A DNA stretch of 64,000 nt from Baekduia soli (GTDB lineage Bacteria > Actinomycetota > Thermoleophilia > Solirubrobacterales > Solirubrobacteraceae): assembly GCF_007970665.1 (NCBI RefSeq), contig NZ_CP042430.1, positions 1,860,001 through 1,924,000 of the forward strand, read 5' to 3'. Below are positions 46,223 to 54,989 of the stretch, piece by piece. Within the stretch, counting starts at the first letter, position 1, and each line of letters opens with the position of its first letter. The notes beneath the pieces are model-generated. The model worked only from the letters and a program-made list of their open reading frames with translations, did no database searches and was not told where the DNA came from. The position numbers and the translations under genes are program-made.

Positions 46223-47068
46223 ATGCCAGAACTCGCCATCAAGGACGTCGCGGAACGGACCGGCATCGCCGCCGGCACGATCCGCATGTGGGAGCAGCGC
46301 TACGGCTTCCCCGTGCCCGGGCGCACCGCGGCCGGCTACCGGCGCTACACGGAGTCCGACGTCGAGCTGCTGCGCAAGGTCCTCGCCCTGCGCCATCGCG
46401 GCCTCTCGGTCCCGGCGGCCATCGAGCGCGCCCACGACGCCGGGGGCGGGGCCTCCGACCACCCGTCGATCTACGCCGCGGTCGCGTCGGCCGACCGCGG
46501 CATCCGCCCGCAGGTGCTCAAGAAGTCCACGCTCGTCGCGCTCTCGCGCGCCATCGAGCACGAGACCCTCGCCCACGCCGCCGCGCCCATCGTCTTCGGC
46601 GCCTTCCAGCGCGAGCGCTTCTACCGCCAGGTCGAGCCGCGCTACCGGCGCATGGCGATGCATGCCGACGCCTCCGCGGTCTTCGCCGACTTCCCGGCCG
46701 TCGGCCGTCCCGACGGCGGCCCGGTCGAGCTGCCGATCGACCCGCAGGACGCCCTGGGCAACGAGTGGGCGGTCGTCGTCGACGCCCCCGGGTACGCGGC
46801 GTGCCTGCTGGCCTGGGAGCAGCCGGGCGTGACCGAGCCCGGCGCCGAGGGCGACGGCGAGCGCCACTTCGAGGCGATCTGGACCATCGACGCCGCCGCG
46901 ACGCGCCGCGCCACGGAGGTCTCCGCGCGCCTCGCGGCCCGCGCCGACCCCGAGCTCGGCGAGCGCCTGCAGGAGCTGCTCGCCGACCGCCCGCTCGCCT
47001 TGGAGTCCCCGGCGCCCGCGCTCACCGCGCTGACGACCCGCATGGTCGCCTACCTCGAGCGCGCCTGA
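46223..47068 (+). CDS. MerR-family regulator with DICT sensory domain
   Basis: 281 residues. The N-terminal MerR helix-turn-helix (LAIKDVAERTGIAAGTIRMWEQRYGFPVPGR) matches the CarA/LitR-like subgroup with a WEQRYG motif. Residues about 105-235 match the DICT domain, often joined to GGDEF and two-component modules, with ALSRAIEHETLAHAA. No B12-binding domain is present. The start ATG at 46223 has GGAGA 3 bases upstream; longer starts are possible. The signal is unknown. It ends 5 bases before the convergent moeA stop. Confidence 0.87.
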   Translation: MPELAIKDVAERTGIAAGTIRMWEQRYGFPVPGRTAAGYRRYTESDVELLRKVLALRHRGLSVPAAIERAHDAGGGASDHPSIYAAVASADRGIRPQVLKKSTLVALSRAIEHETLAHAAAPIVFGAFQRERFYRQVEPRYRRMAMHADASAVFADFPAVGRPDGGPVELPIDPQDALGNEWAVVVDAPGYAACLLAWEQPGVTEPGAEGDGERHFEAIWTIDAAATRRATEVSARLAARADPELGERLQELLADRPLALESPAPALTALTTRMVAYLERA

Positions 47069-47073
47069 GCCGC

Positions 47074-48255
47074 TCAGACCGGCTCGAGCACGACCTCGCT
47101 GCCCGCGGACAGCTCGCCCTCGCCGCGCGGCACGATGGCCAGCGCCGTGGCTCCGACGAGCGAGGACAGCACGTGCGAGCCCTGCGGGCCCGTCGGGTGG
47201 ACCGTGCCGTCGGCCGCGGCCCGGACGCGCACGCACTCGTCGCGGTCGGGATGCCGAGGCACCGCGGTGCCCAGTGCCGCGGTCGTGCGCGGGACCGTCG
47301 GGTCGCCGCCCTGCAGCGCGGCCAGCGCCGGGCGCGCGAAGAGCAGGAACGTGACGTAGGCCGAGACCGGGTTGCCCGGCAGGCCGAGCACGAGCGTGCC
47401 GTCGCGCTCGCCCATCCACGTCGGCTTGCCCGGGCGCAGCGCGACGCGCCACAGCAGCTCGCGGACGCCGAGGTCCGACAGCGCGGGCTTGACGTGGTCG
47501 TGGCGGCCGACGGAGACGCCGCCGGCCAGCACGACGAGGTCGGCCGCCTCGAGGGCCTGCGCGATGACGCCGCGGGTGGCCTCGAGGTCGTCTCCGACGT
47601 GGCCGACCCCGGCGACCTCGGCCCCGCAGCGGTGCGCCAGCGCCGCGAGCGTCGGGCCGTTGGTGTCGTGGATCTGGCCCGGGACGAGCGCGTCGCCGGC
47701 GGTCACGAGCTCGTCGCCGGTCGTGACGATCGCGACCCGCGGCCGCTGGGCGCAGCGGACCGCCGCCCGGCCCGCGCCGATCGCGACGCCCAGCTCGGCG
47801 GGCCCGACGCGGGTGCCGGACCGCAGCACGACGGTCCCCGCGGTCAGGTCGCTGCCGGCGTCGCGCACGTTGCGCCCGGGCGTCACGGCCTCGCCGAGGA
47901 CGATCGCGTCGCCGTCGTCGTCGACGAGCTCGAGCTGCAGCACGCCGTCGGCGCCGGCGGGCAGGGCGGCTCCCGTGGAGATCCGCACCGCCTCGCCCTC
48001 GGCCACCGTGCCGGGGTAGGGCGCGCCGGCCCGCGACTCGCCCGCGACGCGCAGGTGCGAGCCGGCCGCCGCCGCCCGGGTGGCGAAGCCGTCCATGGCG
48101 CTGTTGGCGAAGACGGGCACGTCGTGGGCGGCGACGACGTCCTCGGCGAGGACGAGGTCCAGCGCGTCGGTCACCGCGATGTCGGTGGTGGGCAGCGGGG
48201 TGACGGCCGCGAGCAGGATCGCGCGGGCCTCGTCGATGGAGGGCAGCAGGGGCAC
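47074..48255 (-). CDS. moeA: Molybdopterin molybdenumtransferase MoeA
   Basis: A 393-residue MoeA that inserts molybdate into adenylated molybdopterin. Domain order is typical: SAMDGFATRA, RISTGAALPAGAD, the MogA-like domain with IVTTGDEL and IHDTNGPTLAAL, then LAGGVSVGRHDHVK (here an R/H pair in place of the usual DYD) and LPGNPVSAYVTF. A small C-terminal domain follows. The GTG at 48255 gives VPLLPSIDEAR, which is the usual N-terminus. No other molybdenum cofactor gene is near. Confidence 0.93.
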   Translation of the reverse strand: MPLLPSIDEARAILLAAVTPLPTTDIAVTDALDLVLAEDVVAAHDVPVFANSAMDGFATRAAAAGSHLRVAGESRAGAPYPGTVAEGEAVRISTGAALPAGADGVLQLELVDDDGDAIVLGEAVTPGRNVRDAGSDLTAGTVVLRSGTRVGPAELGVAIGAGRAAVRCAQRPRVAIVTTGDELVTAGDALVPGQIHDTNGPTLAALAHRCGAEVAGVGHVGDDLEATRGVIAQALEAADLVVLAGGVSVGRHDHVKPALSDLGVRELLWRVALRPGKPTWMGERDGTLVLGLPGNPVSAYVTFLLFARPALAALQGGDPTVPRTTAALGTAVPRHPDRDECVRVRAAADGTVHPTGPQGSHVLSSLVGATALAIVPRGEGELSAGSEVVLEPV

Positions 48256-48356
48256 GGACGCATTCTCGCGTGTCCGGCGACGACCCTCGCCGACCGACCA
48301 GGATGTGGTCCGGGCCGGGCCAACCCGTCGGGTACGGCTGCCAAGATGCGCGCTCC

Positions 48357-49520
48357 ATGGATGGAGCTGGACACCACGGTCGCCGGCCGCGCCCCGTCGC
48401 CGACGCGCCGACCGCCGACCCTGTCGCGATCGCCAAGGCATGGCTGCTGGCGCTGGTCGCCGAGGCGCCGTTGGCGCAGGCCGGCGCGGTGCCCGCCGCC
48501 GAGTTGGCGCGCGGCGGTCCCGAGCTGTGCGCCGCGGTCCTCGCGGCGCTGTCCTCCGATCGCGAGCTGGAGCGCCTGGTCGGCGGGGACGGCCGCCCGG
48601 CCCCGGGGGCCGCGGCGGCCCGGCTGACCGGCGCGCGCACGCCGGCCGCGCTGGCCGCGGGCGTCGAGGCGCTGCGCGCGGTGACCTGGCGGGCGCTGCG
48701 CGCTGCGCTCGGCGACGCGCCGCCCGAGCTCATGGCCGACCTCGGCGACCGCCTGGCCCACGTGTGTGCCCGCGTCACCGCCGCGTCCCTGGCCGCGCCC
48801 GCGGTCCCCGGTCGCGCCGGCCCGCTGGCCACCGCCCTCGCGGGCGCGCCGACCGAGCCCGGCCCCGCGCCGGCCGCCGACCCCGAGGCCCCGCCGCCGC
48901 CGCGCGGCGTCCACGTCGTCGACCCGCCGCCCGGCGGGGGCGTCGACCCGCTGACGACGCTCGCCGAGGAGCTGGCCGCGAGCCCGCCCGCAGGCGCCGA
49001 CTGGCCCGCCGGTGGCGCGGCCGGCGGCCCGACCGTCACGCGCGGCGGCTCGGTGGACACGAGCTGGGAGGACGCGGGGCGCCCCGCGCCGCCGTGGCTG
49101 TCGGCGATCGACCGCCGCCTGCGGCGCCGCCGGTCCGACGGCCGGCCGTTCGCGGTGCTCGTGGTCGAGATCGACGACCTGGATCGCCTGCTGGCGGCGC
49201 AGAGCGGCCGTGAGGTCGCCGTCGCGCTCGAGGCGGCCGAGCGCGGGCTGACCGCGGAGCTGGCGCCCGCCGACCTCGTCGTGCGCGAGCGCCTCGGGCG
49301 CTGGTGGCTGACCAGCCCCGACCGCGACGGCGCCTCGGCGCGTGAGCTCGGCGCGCGCATCGCCGCGGCGATCGGGCGCGCGGTGCTGGCCGGCGCGCCG
49401 CTGGCGGCGTCGGTCGGCGTGGCCGCCTGCCCGGAGCACGGTGCGAGCGTCGCCGACCTGGCCGGCCGCGCGGACCAGGGCATGTTCGCCGCCCGCGCCG
49501 CGGGCGTGCCGCTGACCTAG
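48357..49520 (+). CDS. Degenerate GGDEF-domain protein
   Basis: 387 residues. The first 240 are Ala/Pro/Gly-rich with a helical core (PVAIAKAWLLALVAEAPLAQ). The last 140 have the shape of a GGDEF domain: FAVLVVEIDDLDRLLAAQSG, then, where RYGGDEF should be, RERLGRWWLTSPD, and ASVGVAACPEHGASVADLAG with ADQGMFAARAAG at the end. The catalytic Gly-Gly-Asp/Glu loop is gone, so no c-di-GMP synthesis is expected; it may bind a nucleotide or be structural. Its stop shares CTAG with the convergent RlpA-like gene. Confidence 0.75.
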   Translation: MDGAGHHGRRPRPVADAPTADPVAIAKAWLLALVAEAPLAQAGAVPAAELARGGPELCAAVLAALSSDRELERLVGGDGRPAPGAAAARLTGARTPAALAAGVEALRAVTWRALRAALGDAPPELMADLGDRLAHVCARVTAASLAAPAVPGRAGPLATALAGAPTEPGPAPAADPEAPPPPRGVHVVDPPPGGGVDPLTTLAEELAASPPAGADWPAGGAAGGPTVTRGGSVDTSWEDAGRPAPPWLSAIDRRLRRRRSDGRPFAVLVVEIDDLDRLLAAQSGREVAVALEAAERGLTAELAPADLVVRERLGRWWLTSPDRDGASARELGARIAAAIGRAVLAGAPLAASVGVAACPEHGASVADLAGRADQGMFAARAAGVPLT

Positions 49521-50320
49521 GAGGGCGCAGGGACCACGGCGGGTGCCGGGTCCGTGGCGCGGACGGCGCCGAGGACGGTCGTCGTCGTGACGCCGAGCGC
49601 CTGCGCCGTCGCCGCGGTGAGGTCGTAGCTCGTCCCGGCGCGGAACGGGCCGCGGTCGATGACGGGCACCGTGACGGTGCGGCCGTCCTTGTAGAGCTCG
49701 ACGAGCGTGCCGCAGGGCAGGGTCTTGTGGGCCACGCCGAGGGTCGCCTTGGTCAGCCGCCGCCCGCAGGCCGTGCGGCGGCCGTAGAAGCCGGGGCCGT
49801 ACCAGGTGGCGCGCGCGCGATGGAACACGGTGAGCTCGCGGCCGCCGGCGGCGTCCGACGCGGCGGTGGCGGCGGGCGCCGGCTGCCCGGCGGCGACCAC
49901 GCGCAGGCGCGGATGGCCGCTGTGGCCGGGCTTGAACCCGGCGCTGTAGGTCCCGTCGGCCGCGACGGTCGCGGTGGCGACCTGCACCCAGCCCGTGCTC
50001 GCGTCGAGCTGCTGGACGACCACGGAGTCGCCGGGGTGCGAGCCGGCGAGCGTGCCCGTGACCGGGACGATGTCGCCCAACAGGCCGGCGAGCGGGGCGA
50101 CGAGGGTCGAGCCGTCGGCGAAGACGCTGGGCTCCGAGGGATCGGAGAAGCCGAGGCCGCCGGGCGAGGGCGCCGTGCCGGCGGCGGGCGCCGGGGCGGC
50201 GGCGGGTGCGGCCGGGGTGGCGTCAGCGGCCGCGACCGCGGTCGGGAGGGCGATGGCGAGAGCGCCAAGGGCGGCGCCCAGCTTGACGGTGGTCGTCTGC
50301 AACTCGTGCTCGGTCCTCAT
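49517..50320 (-). CDS. RlpA-like double-psi beta-barrel cell wall protein
   Basis: 267 residues. A signal peptide (VKLGAALGALAIALPTAVAAADA) is followed by an Ala/Pro linker, then a carbohydrate-binding-like beta-sandwich (about 60-150), and a C-terminal RlpA/DPBB domain: ATWYGPGFYGRRTACG, LGVAHKTLPCGTLVEL, VIDRGPF. RlpA proteins are lytic transglycosylases or peptidoglycan-binding proteins; the Asp of VIDRGPF and the His of GVAHKTLP are the usual active-site pair and are present. The gene follows a c-di-AMP riboswitch almost without spacer, so its expression should depend on c-di-AMP. Confidence 0.88.
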   Translation of the reverse strand: MRTEHELQTTTVKLGAALGALAIALPTAVAAADATPAAPAAAPAPAAGTAPSPGGLGFSDPSEPSVFADGSTLVAPLAGLLGDIVPVTGTLAGSHPGDSVVVQQLDASTGWVQVATATVAADGTYSAGFKPGHSGHPRLRVVAAGQPAPAATAASDAAGGRELTVFHRARATWYGPGFYGRRTACGRRLTKATLGVAHKTLPCGTLVELYKDGRTVTVPVIDRGPFRAGTSYDLTAATAQALGVTTTTVLGAVRATDPAPAVVPAPS

Positions 50321-50324
50321 CCAA

Positions 50325-50475
50325 CGGCCTACGGGGTGAGCTGACGGGCTCGCGCCGGACGACGGCGCTACGGACGCTGCTGGACCGATTCGCCCCGGTG
50401 GGCCGCTCGGTGCGACCCACAGGTGGTTCCCCCGCTTCCGGCACTCGAGGTGGTGCCGGAACTCGGCTGACGGCG
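50325..50475 (-). ncRNA. Cyclic di-AMP riboswitch (ydaO/yuaA type)
   Basis: The minus-strand leader of the RlpA-like gene carries the ydaO-type conserved blocks in order: a GC stem (TTCCGGCACC and its partner), GCGGGGGAACCAC (50435-50423), GGGGCGAATCGG (50396-50385) and the 3' block CCCGTCAGCTCACCCCGTAG (from 50348). In actinobacteria these riboswitches stand before resuscitation factors and cell wall hydrolases; high c-di-AMP turns expression off. Here the 3' block ends about 5 bases before the ATG at 50320, leaving no free Shine-Dalgarno sequence, so control may be at translation. Confidence 0.88.
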
Positions 50476-50537
50476 CGGGAGCATAACACCCCGCCGACGG
50501 CGGGGGGGCATGCGCCGGGATCCGGCGCGTCCGCGAT

Positions 50538-51128
50538 CTAGGGGCGCGGCAGGCGCGAGAGCGCGCGGCGCAGCGCCTGGCCGCCGTAGGTGAGGCCGAT
50601 CTGCGCGAGTTCGCCGACGGCCTGGACCGTCGTGCCCAGCAGCTCGCCCGTGCCGCCGCGGGGCTCCTCGCCGTGCGGGGCGGCCCAGCCCGCCGGCGGG
50701 GGCGGCGTGCTCGCGGCCCGCGGGGGCGGGACGGTCGCCTTCGGCGCCGCCGGCCGGGGTGCGGTGGCCCGGCGCGGCTTCGGCTCGGCCGACGCGGCCT
50801 TCGGCTTGGCGGCCGCGGGCCTGGCCTTGGCGGCCGCGGGCCTGGCCTTGGCGGCCGCGGGCTTCGGCCTGGCGGGCGCCGGCTTGGGCGCGGCGGGCGC
50901 GGCGGCCTTCGGCTTGCCGGCCGCGGGCTCGGCCTTCGGCTTGGCGGCCGCGGGCTTGGCCTTCGGCTTCGGCTTCGGCTTGGCCTTGGGCCTGGCGGCT
51001 GTCGGTGCCGCGGGGGCCGGCGACGCCGCGACGTCGCCCGCGACCGCCCGGCCGCCGCGCTTGGCGCTGCGGCGGGTCGGGCGCGTGCGGGGGAGGCTCG
51101 TGAGGACGTCGCGGTCGGCGGGGCTCAT
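50538..51128 (-). CDS. Histone-H1-like Lys/Ala/Pro-rich protein
   Basis: 196 residues. The centre (about 40-135) is a low-complexity Lys/Ala/Pro domain built on the pattern AAAKARP/AAKPK, like eukaryotic histone H1 tails and the C-terminal tails of actinobacterial HupB/HU. The last 35 residues (GELLGTTVQAVGELAQIGLTYG) could form an amphipathic helix. It probably binds DNA or polyanions through its tail, but has no HU domain. The ATG at 51128 has GGAAGG 3 bases upstream. Low-complexity sequence limits any firmer assignment. Confidence 0.7.
   Translation of the reverse strand: MSPADRDVLTSLPRTRPTRRSAKRGGRAVAGDVAASPAPAAPTAARPKAKPKPKPKAKPAAAKPKAEPAAGKPKAAAPAAPKPAPARPKPAAAKARPAAAKARPAAAKPKAASAEPKPRRATAPRPAAPKATVPPPRAASTPPPPAGWAAPHGEEPRGGTGELLGTTVQAVGELAQIGLTYGGQALRRALSRLPRP
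50815..50865. repeat. Tandem repeat in the histone-like gene
   Basis: A unit of about 24 bases (core GGGCCTGGCCTTGGCGGCC) is repeated two to three times and encodes AAAKARP copies. Such repeats can change length by slippage. Confidence 0.6.
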
Positions 51129-51467
51129 GCCTTCCATCCTCGCACGGGTGCCGCGCGGGCCCGTCGACAGCAGGGCGCCCAGCACTCAGGGACGGCGCGG
51201 GACCTGCCGATGCCCTGATCGAGCAAGAACGCGAAACCAACCAGCCGGACGGGGTAGACCTGATAGAGGTCTGCGTCACGAGGGCAGCGCTGCCGGGGTG
51301 TGACGGCGGTCACACGACGTTGCTGTGGTCCCGGCCAGCGACTACCCTTGGGACCTACGCTCGGGACCGTTGCGTCGCCAGTGCCGACGTCATCGAGTCA
51401 CGAACGTCCTCTTGAACCCCCGATAACCCTGCCGGCGACGCCACGCCGGCGAACTGAACGGACGTCG
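51129..51467 (+). other. 339-base upstream region of sigA
   Basis: The stretch separates the divergent histone-like gene and sigA. It is less GC-rich than its surroundings. The only recognisable part is a candidate sigA promoter at 51320-51348. About 120 bases of untranslated leader would follow, with no clear riboswitch motif. Confidence 0.5.
51320..51348 (+). promoter_or_regulatory. Candidate sigA promoter
   Basis: TTGCTG (51320-51325), 17 bases, then TACCCT (51343-51348). The -10 box with its flank GACTACCCTTGGGAC recurs as GACTACCCTGGACC before the PGRP gene at 55.5 kb. Confidence 0.5.
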
Positions 51468-52571
51468 ATGTCAGTAGTTGAACTGCAGGAACTCGAGGAG
51501 ATCAAGGGCCTCCTGGCGCGTGGCCAGGTCACCGGCGTGCTGACGTTCGCCGAGATCGCGACCGCCGTCGCCGAGATCGACCTCGACGAATCCGACATCG
51601 AGGAGCTCCACGGCTTCCTGGAGCGCAGCGAGATCGAGCTCGTCGAGGAGATCGACCCCGCCTCCACCGCGGCCAACGAGGTCGACCGCGCGCCCGACAA
51701 GCGCACGCGGCGCAAGACGAAGAACCAGCTGGACCTGCGGCCCGACATGACCACGGACAGCCTCCAGCTGTTCCTCAAGGACATCGGCAAGGTCCGCCTC
51801 CTGACCGCTCAGGAGGAGGTCGATCTCGCCAAGCGCATCGAGCGCGGCGATCTCGACGCCAAGCAGAAGATGGTCGAGTCCAACCTGCGCCTCGTCGTCT
51901 CCATCGCCAAGAACTACCGCAACCAGGGCCTGCCGTTCCTCGACCTGATCCAGGAGGGGACGCTCGGGCTCGTCCGCGCGGCGGAGAAGTTCGACTACCG
52001 CAAGGGATTCAAGTTCTCCACGTACGCGACCTGGTGGATCCGCCAGGCCATCGCGCGGGCGCTCGCCGACAAGGCGCGGACGATCCGCATCCCGGTGCAT
52101 GTCGTCGAGAAGCTCAACAAGATCGGCCGCGCCGAGCGCAAGCTCGTCACCGAGCTGGGCCGCGAGCCCACCGCCGAGGAGATCGCCGAGGTCACCGGCA
52201 TCGATCCCGAGGAGGTCGACTCCATCAAGCGCTCCGCGCAGGCGCCGGTCTCCCTCGAGAAGCCGGTCGGCGACGAGGAGGAGTCCGAGTTCGGCCAGTT
52301 CATCGCCGACGAGCGGGCCGAGTCGCCGTACGAGCGCGCCGCCGAGATCCTCACGAAGGAGGCGCTGCGCGAGGCGCTGGAGAACCTCTCCTACCGCGAG
52401 CGCCGCGTCCTCGAGCTCCGCTACGGCCTGGGCGGCGAGCACCCGCGCACGCTCGACGAGGTCGGACGCACGTTCAACGTGACGCGCGAGCGCATCCGTC
52501 AGATCGAGAACCAGTCGCTCAAGAAGCTCCAGTCGCTGGCGGAGGCGCAGAAGCTGCGCGACGTGGCCTAG
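51468..52571 (+). CDS. sigA: Principal RNA polymerase sigma factor SigA/RpoD
   Basis: A 367-residue group 1 sigma factor. Region 1.1-like N-terminus, region 1.2 [24 protein letters not shown], region 2 with [21 protein letters not shown] and [15 protein letters not shown], region 3, and region 4 with [21 protein letters not shown] followed by SLKKL. The [10 protein letters not shown] linker is short, as in other Thermoleophilia and actinobacteria. The ATG at 51468 gives [12 protein letters not shown]. It is the housekeeping sigma factor and likely essential. A strong terminator follows. Confidence 0.95.
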   Translation: MSVVELQELEEIKGLLARGQVTGVLTFAEIATAVAEIDLDESDIEELHGFLERSEIELVEEIDPASTAANEVDRAPDKRTRRKTKNQLDLRPDMTTDSLQLFLKDIGKVRLLTAQEEVDLAKRIERGDLDAKQKMVESNLRLVVSIAKNYRNQGLPFLDLIQEGTLGLVRAAEKFDYRKGFKFSTYATWWIRQAIARALADKARTIRIPVHVVEKLNKIGRAERKLVTELGREPTAEEIAEVTGIDPEEVDSIKRSAQAPVSLEKPVGDEEESEFGQFIADERAESPYERAAEILTKEALREALENLSYRERRVLELRYGLGGEHPRTLDEVGRTFNVTRERIRQIENQSLKKLQSLAEAQKLRDVA

Positions 52572-52597
52572 CGGCTCCGGTCCTCCCGCCGTGCCTC

Positions 52598-52624
52598 CGA
52601 AGGGCCCGCGTTGCGGGCCCTTCG
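52598..52624 (+). terminator. Terminator after sigA
   Basis: A perfect 12-bp inverted repeat (CGAAGGGCCCGC and its complement, 3-base loop) 26 bases after the sigA stop, followed by TCGTTC, the closest thing to a U-tract among terminators in this window. Confidence 0.85.
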
Positions 52625-52900
52625 TCGTTCGGGCTCCCGGCGCTGGTGGTGCGGCGGGCGCCGGCACGGCCCAAGCGCCTCGGGCCCGGCTCCGTGATCG
52701 CCGGTGGGGCGGGGACCCTCGTCGGGAGCGACGGCTTCCGACCCGGCGCCGGTGGGCCGCGTGCCCCGGCGCGCCGCCGACCGAGGGGGTCCGGCATCGC
52801 GCAGACGGAGCGCGGGGGCGGGCAGGAAGCGGATCGGACGGGTGTCCAGTGCCCCACGGAGGCCATCAAGACGCCGGGACCGGGGCCGAACCCCTGGATC
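52625..52900 (+). other. Intergenic region before pilT
   Basis: From the sigA stop to the pilT start are 329 bases, of which 276 follow the terminator. I see no gene, clear promoter or riboswitch motif. The pilT frame stays open through it but reads as low-complexity sequence. Confidence 0.5.
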
Positions 52901-54055
52901 GTGTCCTTCGATCTGCATCGTTCCCTGGCCAAGCTGGTCGAGCTCAACGGCTCCGACCTGCACCTCAAGGTGCCCTCGCAGCCCCTCTGCCGCGTCGACG
53001 GCGAGCTCGTGCCCGTGCCCGGCGCCGAGCCCCTGGAGTCCGAGGACACCGACAACGCGGTGAAGATGATGCTGGGTGGCGACGCCACCAAGCTCGCCGA
53101 GTTCGACGCCCAGGGCGAGGTCGACTTCGCCTACGCCGTCGTCGGCCTCGCGCGCTTCCGCGTCAACGCGTTCCGCCAGCGCGGCTCGGTCTCCATCGTC
53201 ATGCGCGCGATCCCCTACGGGATCAAGACGATCGAGGAGCTCGACCTCCCGCCCGTCATCCGGGAACTGGCCGAGGAGGAGCGCGGCATCGTCCTGCTGA
53301 CCGGCACGACCGGCTCGGGCAAGTCGACCACGCTGGCCGCGATGATCGACCACATCAACTCGACCAGGTCGCGCCACATCGTGACGATCGAGGACCCGAT
53401 CGAGTTCCTGCACCTCGACAAGCGCTCCGTCATCAACCAGCGCGAGATCGGGATGGACACCGCCAGCTTCAAGACCGCCCTGCGCCGCGTCCTGCGCCAG
53501 GACCCCGACGTCATCCTCATCGGCGAGATGCGCGACGAGGAGACCGTCCAGACCGCCCTGAGCGCGGCGGAGACCGGCCACCTCGTGTTCTCCACGGTCC
53601 ACACGATGGACGCCCCCGAGACGGTCAACCGCCTCATCGAGTTCTTCCCGCCGCACATGCACAACCAGGTGCGCGCGATGATCGCCAGCACGCTGCGCGG
53701 CGCCGTCTCCCAGCGCCTGGTGCCCACGTCGGACGGCACGGGCCGCGTCGCCACCTGCGAGGTCCTGCGCATGACGGGCCGCGTCAAGGACATGATCATG
53801 GACCCGCAGCAGACCGGCCGCCTGCCCGAGGTCATCGCCGACGGCGGCTACTACGGCATGCAGACGTTCGACCAGGCGCTCTTCCACCACCTCAAGGCGG
53901 GGCGGATCACCATGGACGACGCGATGGCCTTCGCCTCCAGCCCGCACGACTTCAAGCTCCTCGTCGCCGCCGACGGCCGTCGCGGCACCACGATGGACGA
54001 CCTGAACTCGGCCGACCACGGCACCACCGGCACCGCCGCCAACGTCCTGCGCTAG
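52901..54055 (+). CDS. pilT: PilT-like type IV pilus retraction ATPase
   Basis: 384 residues. N-terminal LNGSDLHLKVPSQPLCRVDG is the PAS-like PilT domain. Walker A is GTTGSGKSTTLA, the Asp box HIVTIEDPIEF, Walker B ILIGEMRDEETVQTAL, the His box AAETGHLVFSTVHTMDA. The AIRNLIRE signature of classical PilT is not evident in the C-terminus, so it belongs to the wider PilT/PilU group. It would power pilus retraction (twitching), but no pilB, pilC or pilin gene lies here. The start is the GTG at 52901; no ATG fits. Confidence 0.9.
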   Translation: MSFDLHRSLAKLVELNGSDLHLKVPSQPLCRVDGELVPVPGAEPLESEDTDNAVKMMLGGDATKLAEFDAQGEVDFAYAVVGLARFRVNAFRQRGSVSIVMRAIPYGIKTIEELDLPPVIRELAEEERGIVLLTGTTGSGKSTTLAAMIDHINSTRSRHIVTIEDPIEFLHLDKRSVINQREIGMDTASFKTALRRVLRQDPDVILIGEMRDEETVQTALSAAETGHLVFSTVHTMDAPETVNRLIEFFPPHMHNQVRAMIASTLRGAVSQRLVPTSDGTGRVATCEVLRMTGRVKDMIMDPQQTGRLPEVIADGGYYGMQTFDQALFHHLKAGRITMDDAMAFASSPHDFKLLVAADGRRGTTMDDLNSADHGTTGTAANVLR

Positions 54056-54126
54056 CCCATCCGGCGCCCGCCGGCCTACGGCTAGCCCTCCTTGACCGCC
54101 CGGCGGCGGTCGGGGAGGGTCGGGTC

Positions 54127-54840
54127 ATGCAGACGACCCTGGCCCAGTACAACGAGACGCAGTCCACCGAGTCCTTCACGCTGCAGAACTCCAAGCTGCT
54201 GAAGGTCTCGCTGACCGGCAACACGATCCAGGCCAAGCTCGGGTCGATGGTCGCCTACCAGGGCGATGCGACCTTCGAGCACGGCGGGTCGGGCGGCATG
54301 AGCCGGATGCTCAAGAAGGCGATGACCGGCGAGGGCCAGACCCTCATGAAGGTCTCGGGCACCGGCGAGGTCTTCCTGGCCGACACCGCCCAGGACGTGC
54401 ACCTGGTCTACCTCGAGGGCGAGAAGATCACGGTCAACGGCCCCAACCTGCTGGCCTTCGACGCCGACATCGACTGGAGCATCGAGCGCGTCCAGGGCGC
54501 CAGCGGCATGATGGGCGGCGGTCTGTACAACACCGCGCTGCATGGGACGGGCTGGGTCGCGATCCTCTCCGACGGACCGCCCGTGCTGCTCAACGTGGCG
54601 TCGGCGCCGACGTTCGCCGACGCGCAGGCCGCCATCACCTGGTCCCAGGGCGTCACGACGGCGCTGAAGACCGACTTCAAGATGAAGAACCTGATCGGCC
54701 GTGGCTCGGGCGAGTCGCTGCAGATGGCGTTCTCCGGCCAGGGGTGGGTGCTGGTGCAGCCGTCCGAGGGCCGCGTCGAGGCGGCGCCGGCGTCGGGCGG
54801 CGGCTCGGGCAACGCGCTCGGGAACCTGCTCGGGGGCTGA
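54127..54840 (+). CDS. AIM24-family protein
   Basis: 237 residues of the AIM24/TerD-unrelated beta-helical family (mitochondrial AIM24-like, PF01987): TFTLQNSKLLKVSLTGN-like start, YQGDATFEHGG, then GGMSRMLKKAMTGEGQTLMKVSG and GEVFLADTAQDVHLVYL, and a Gly-rich tail. Bacterial members are cytoplasmic or exported proteins of unknown role, often expressed near membrane stress genes. The C-terminal GGGSGNALGNLLGG is a glycine-rich tail. It starts 71 bases after pilT; cotranscription is possible. Confidence 0.85.
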   Translation: MQTTLAQYNETQSTESFTLQNSKLLKVSLTGNTIQAKLGSMVAYQGDATFEHGGSGGMSRMLKKAMTGEGQTLMKVSGTGEVFLADTAQDVHLVYLEGEKITVNGPNLLAFDADIDWSIERVQGASGMMGGGLYNTALHGTGWVAILSDGPPVLLNVASAPTFADAQAAITWSQGVTTALKTDFKMKNLIGRGSGESLQMAFSGQGWVLVQPSEGRVEAAPASGGGSGNALGNLLGG

Positions 54841-54989
54841 CGCCCCCACGGTCATCACCCTCCGACGTGCCTCCCGGATGGGCGCGCCGGCGCCCACCGA
54901 GGGATCGGATGTCGCGAAGGTGTGGTCGTGCGCCACCAACGCGCCATTCGGGCGCCGGCAGACGACCCCCGGCGCCCCGGCCGACCCGA

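Noticed and set aside
45197-49483. A 1428-residue minus-strand open frame covering MerR, moeA and the degenerate GGDEF gene
   Set aside because: Only the last 300 residues (the NAD(P)-binding protein) make sense. The rest is the shadow of other genes.
50673-51218. Gly/Arg-rich open frames opposite the histone-like gene
   Set aside because: Repeats of Ala/Lys/Pro codons read in reverse give Gly/Leu/Arg repeats. The minus-strand version has a ribosome binding site and a sensible protein.
52625-52900. A c-di-GMP (GEMM) riboswitch before pilT
   Set aside because: The stretch has GC hairpins, but the conserved GEMM core with its unpaired A residues is not found. I saw no match strong enough to report.
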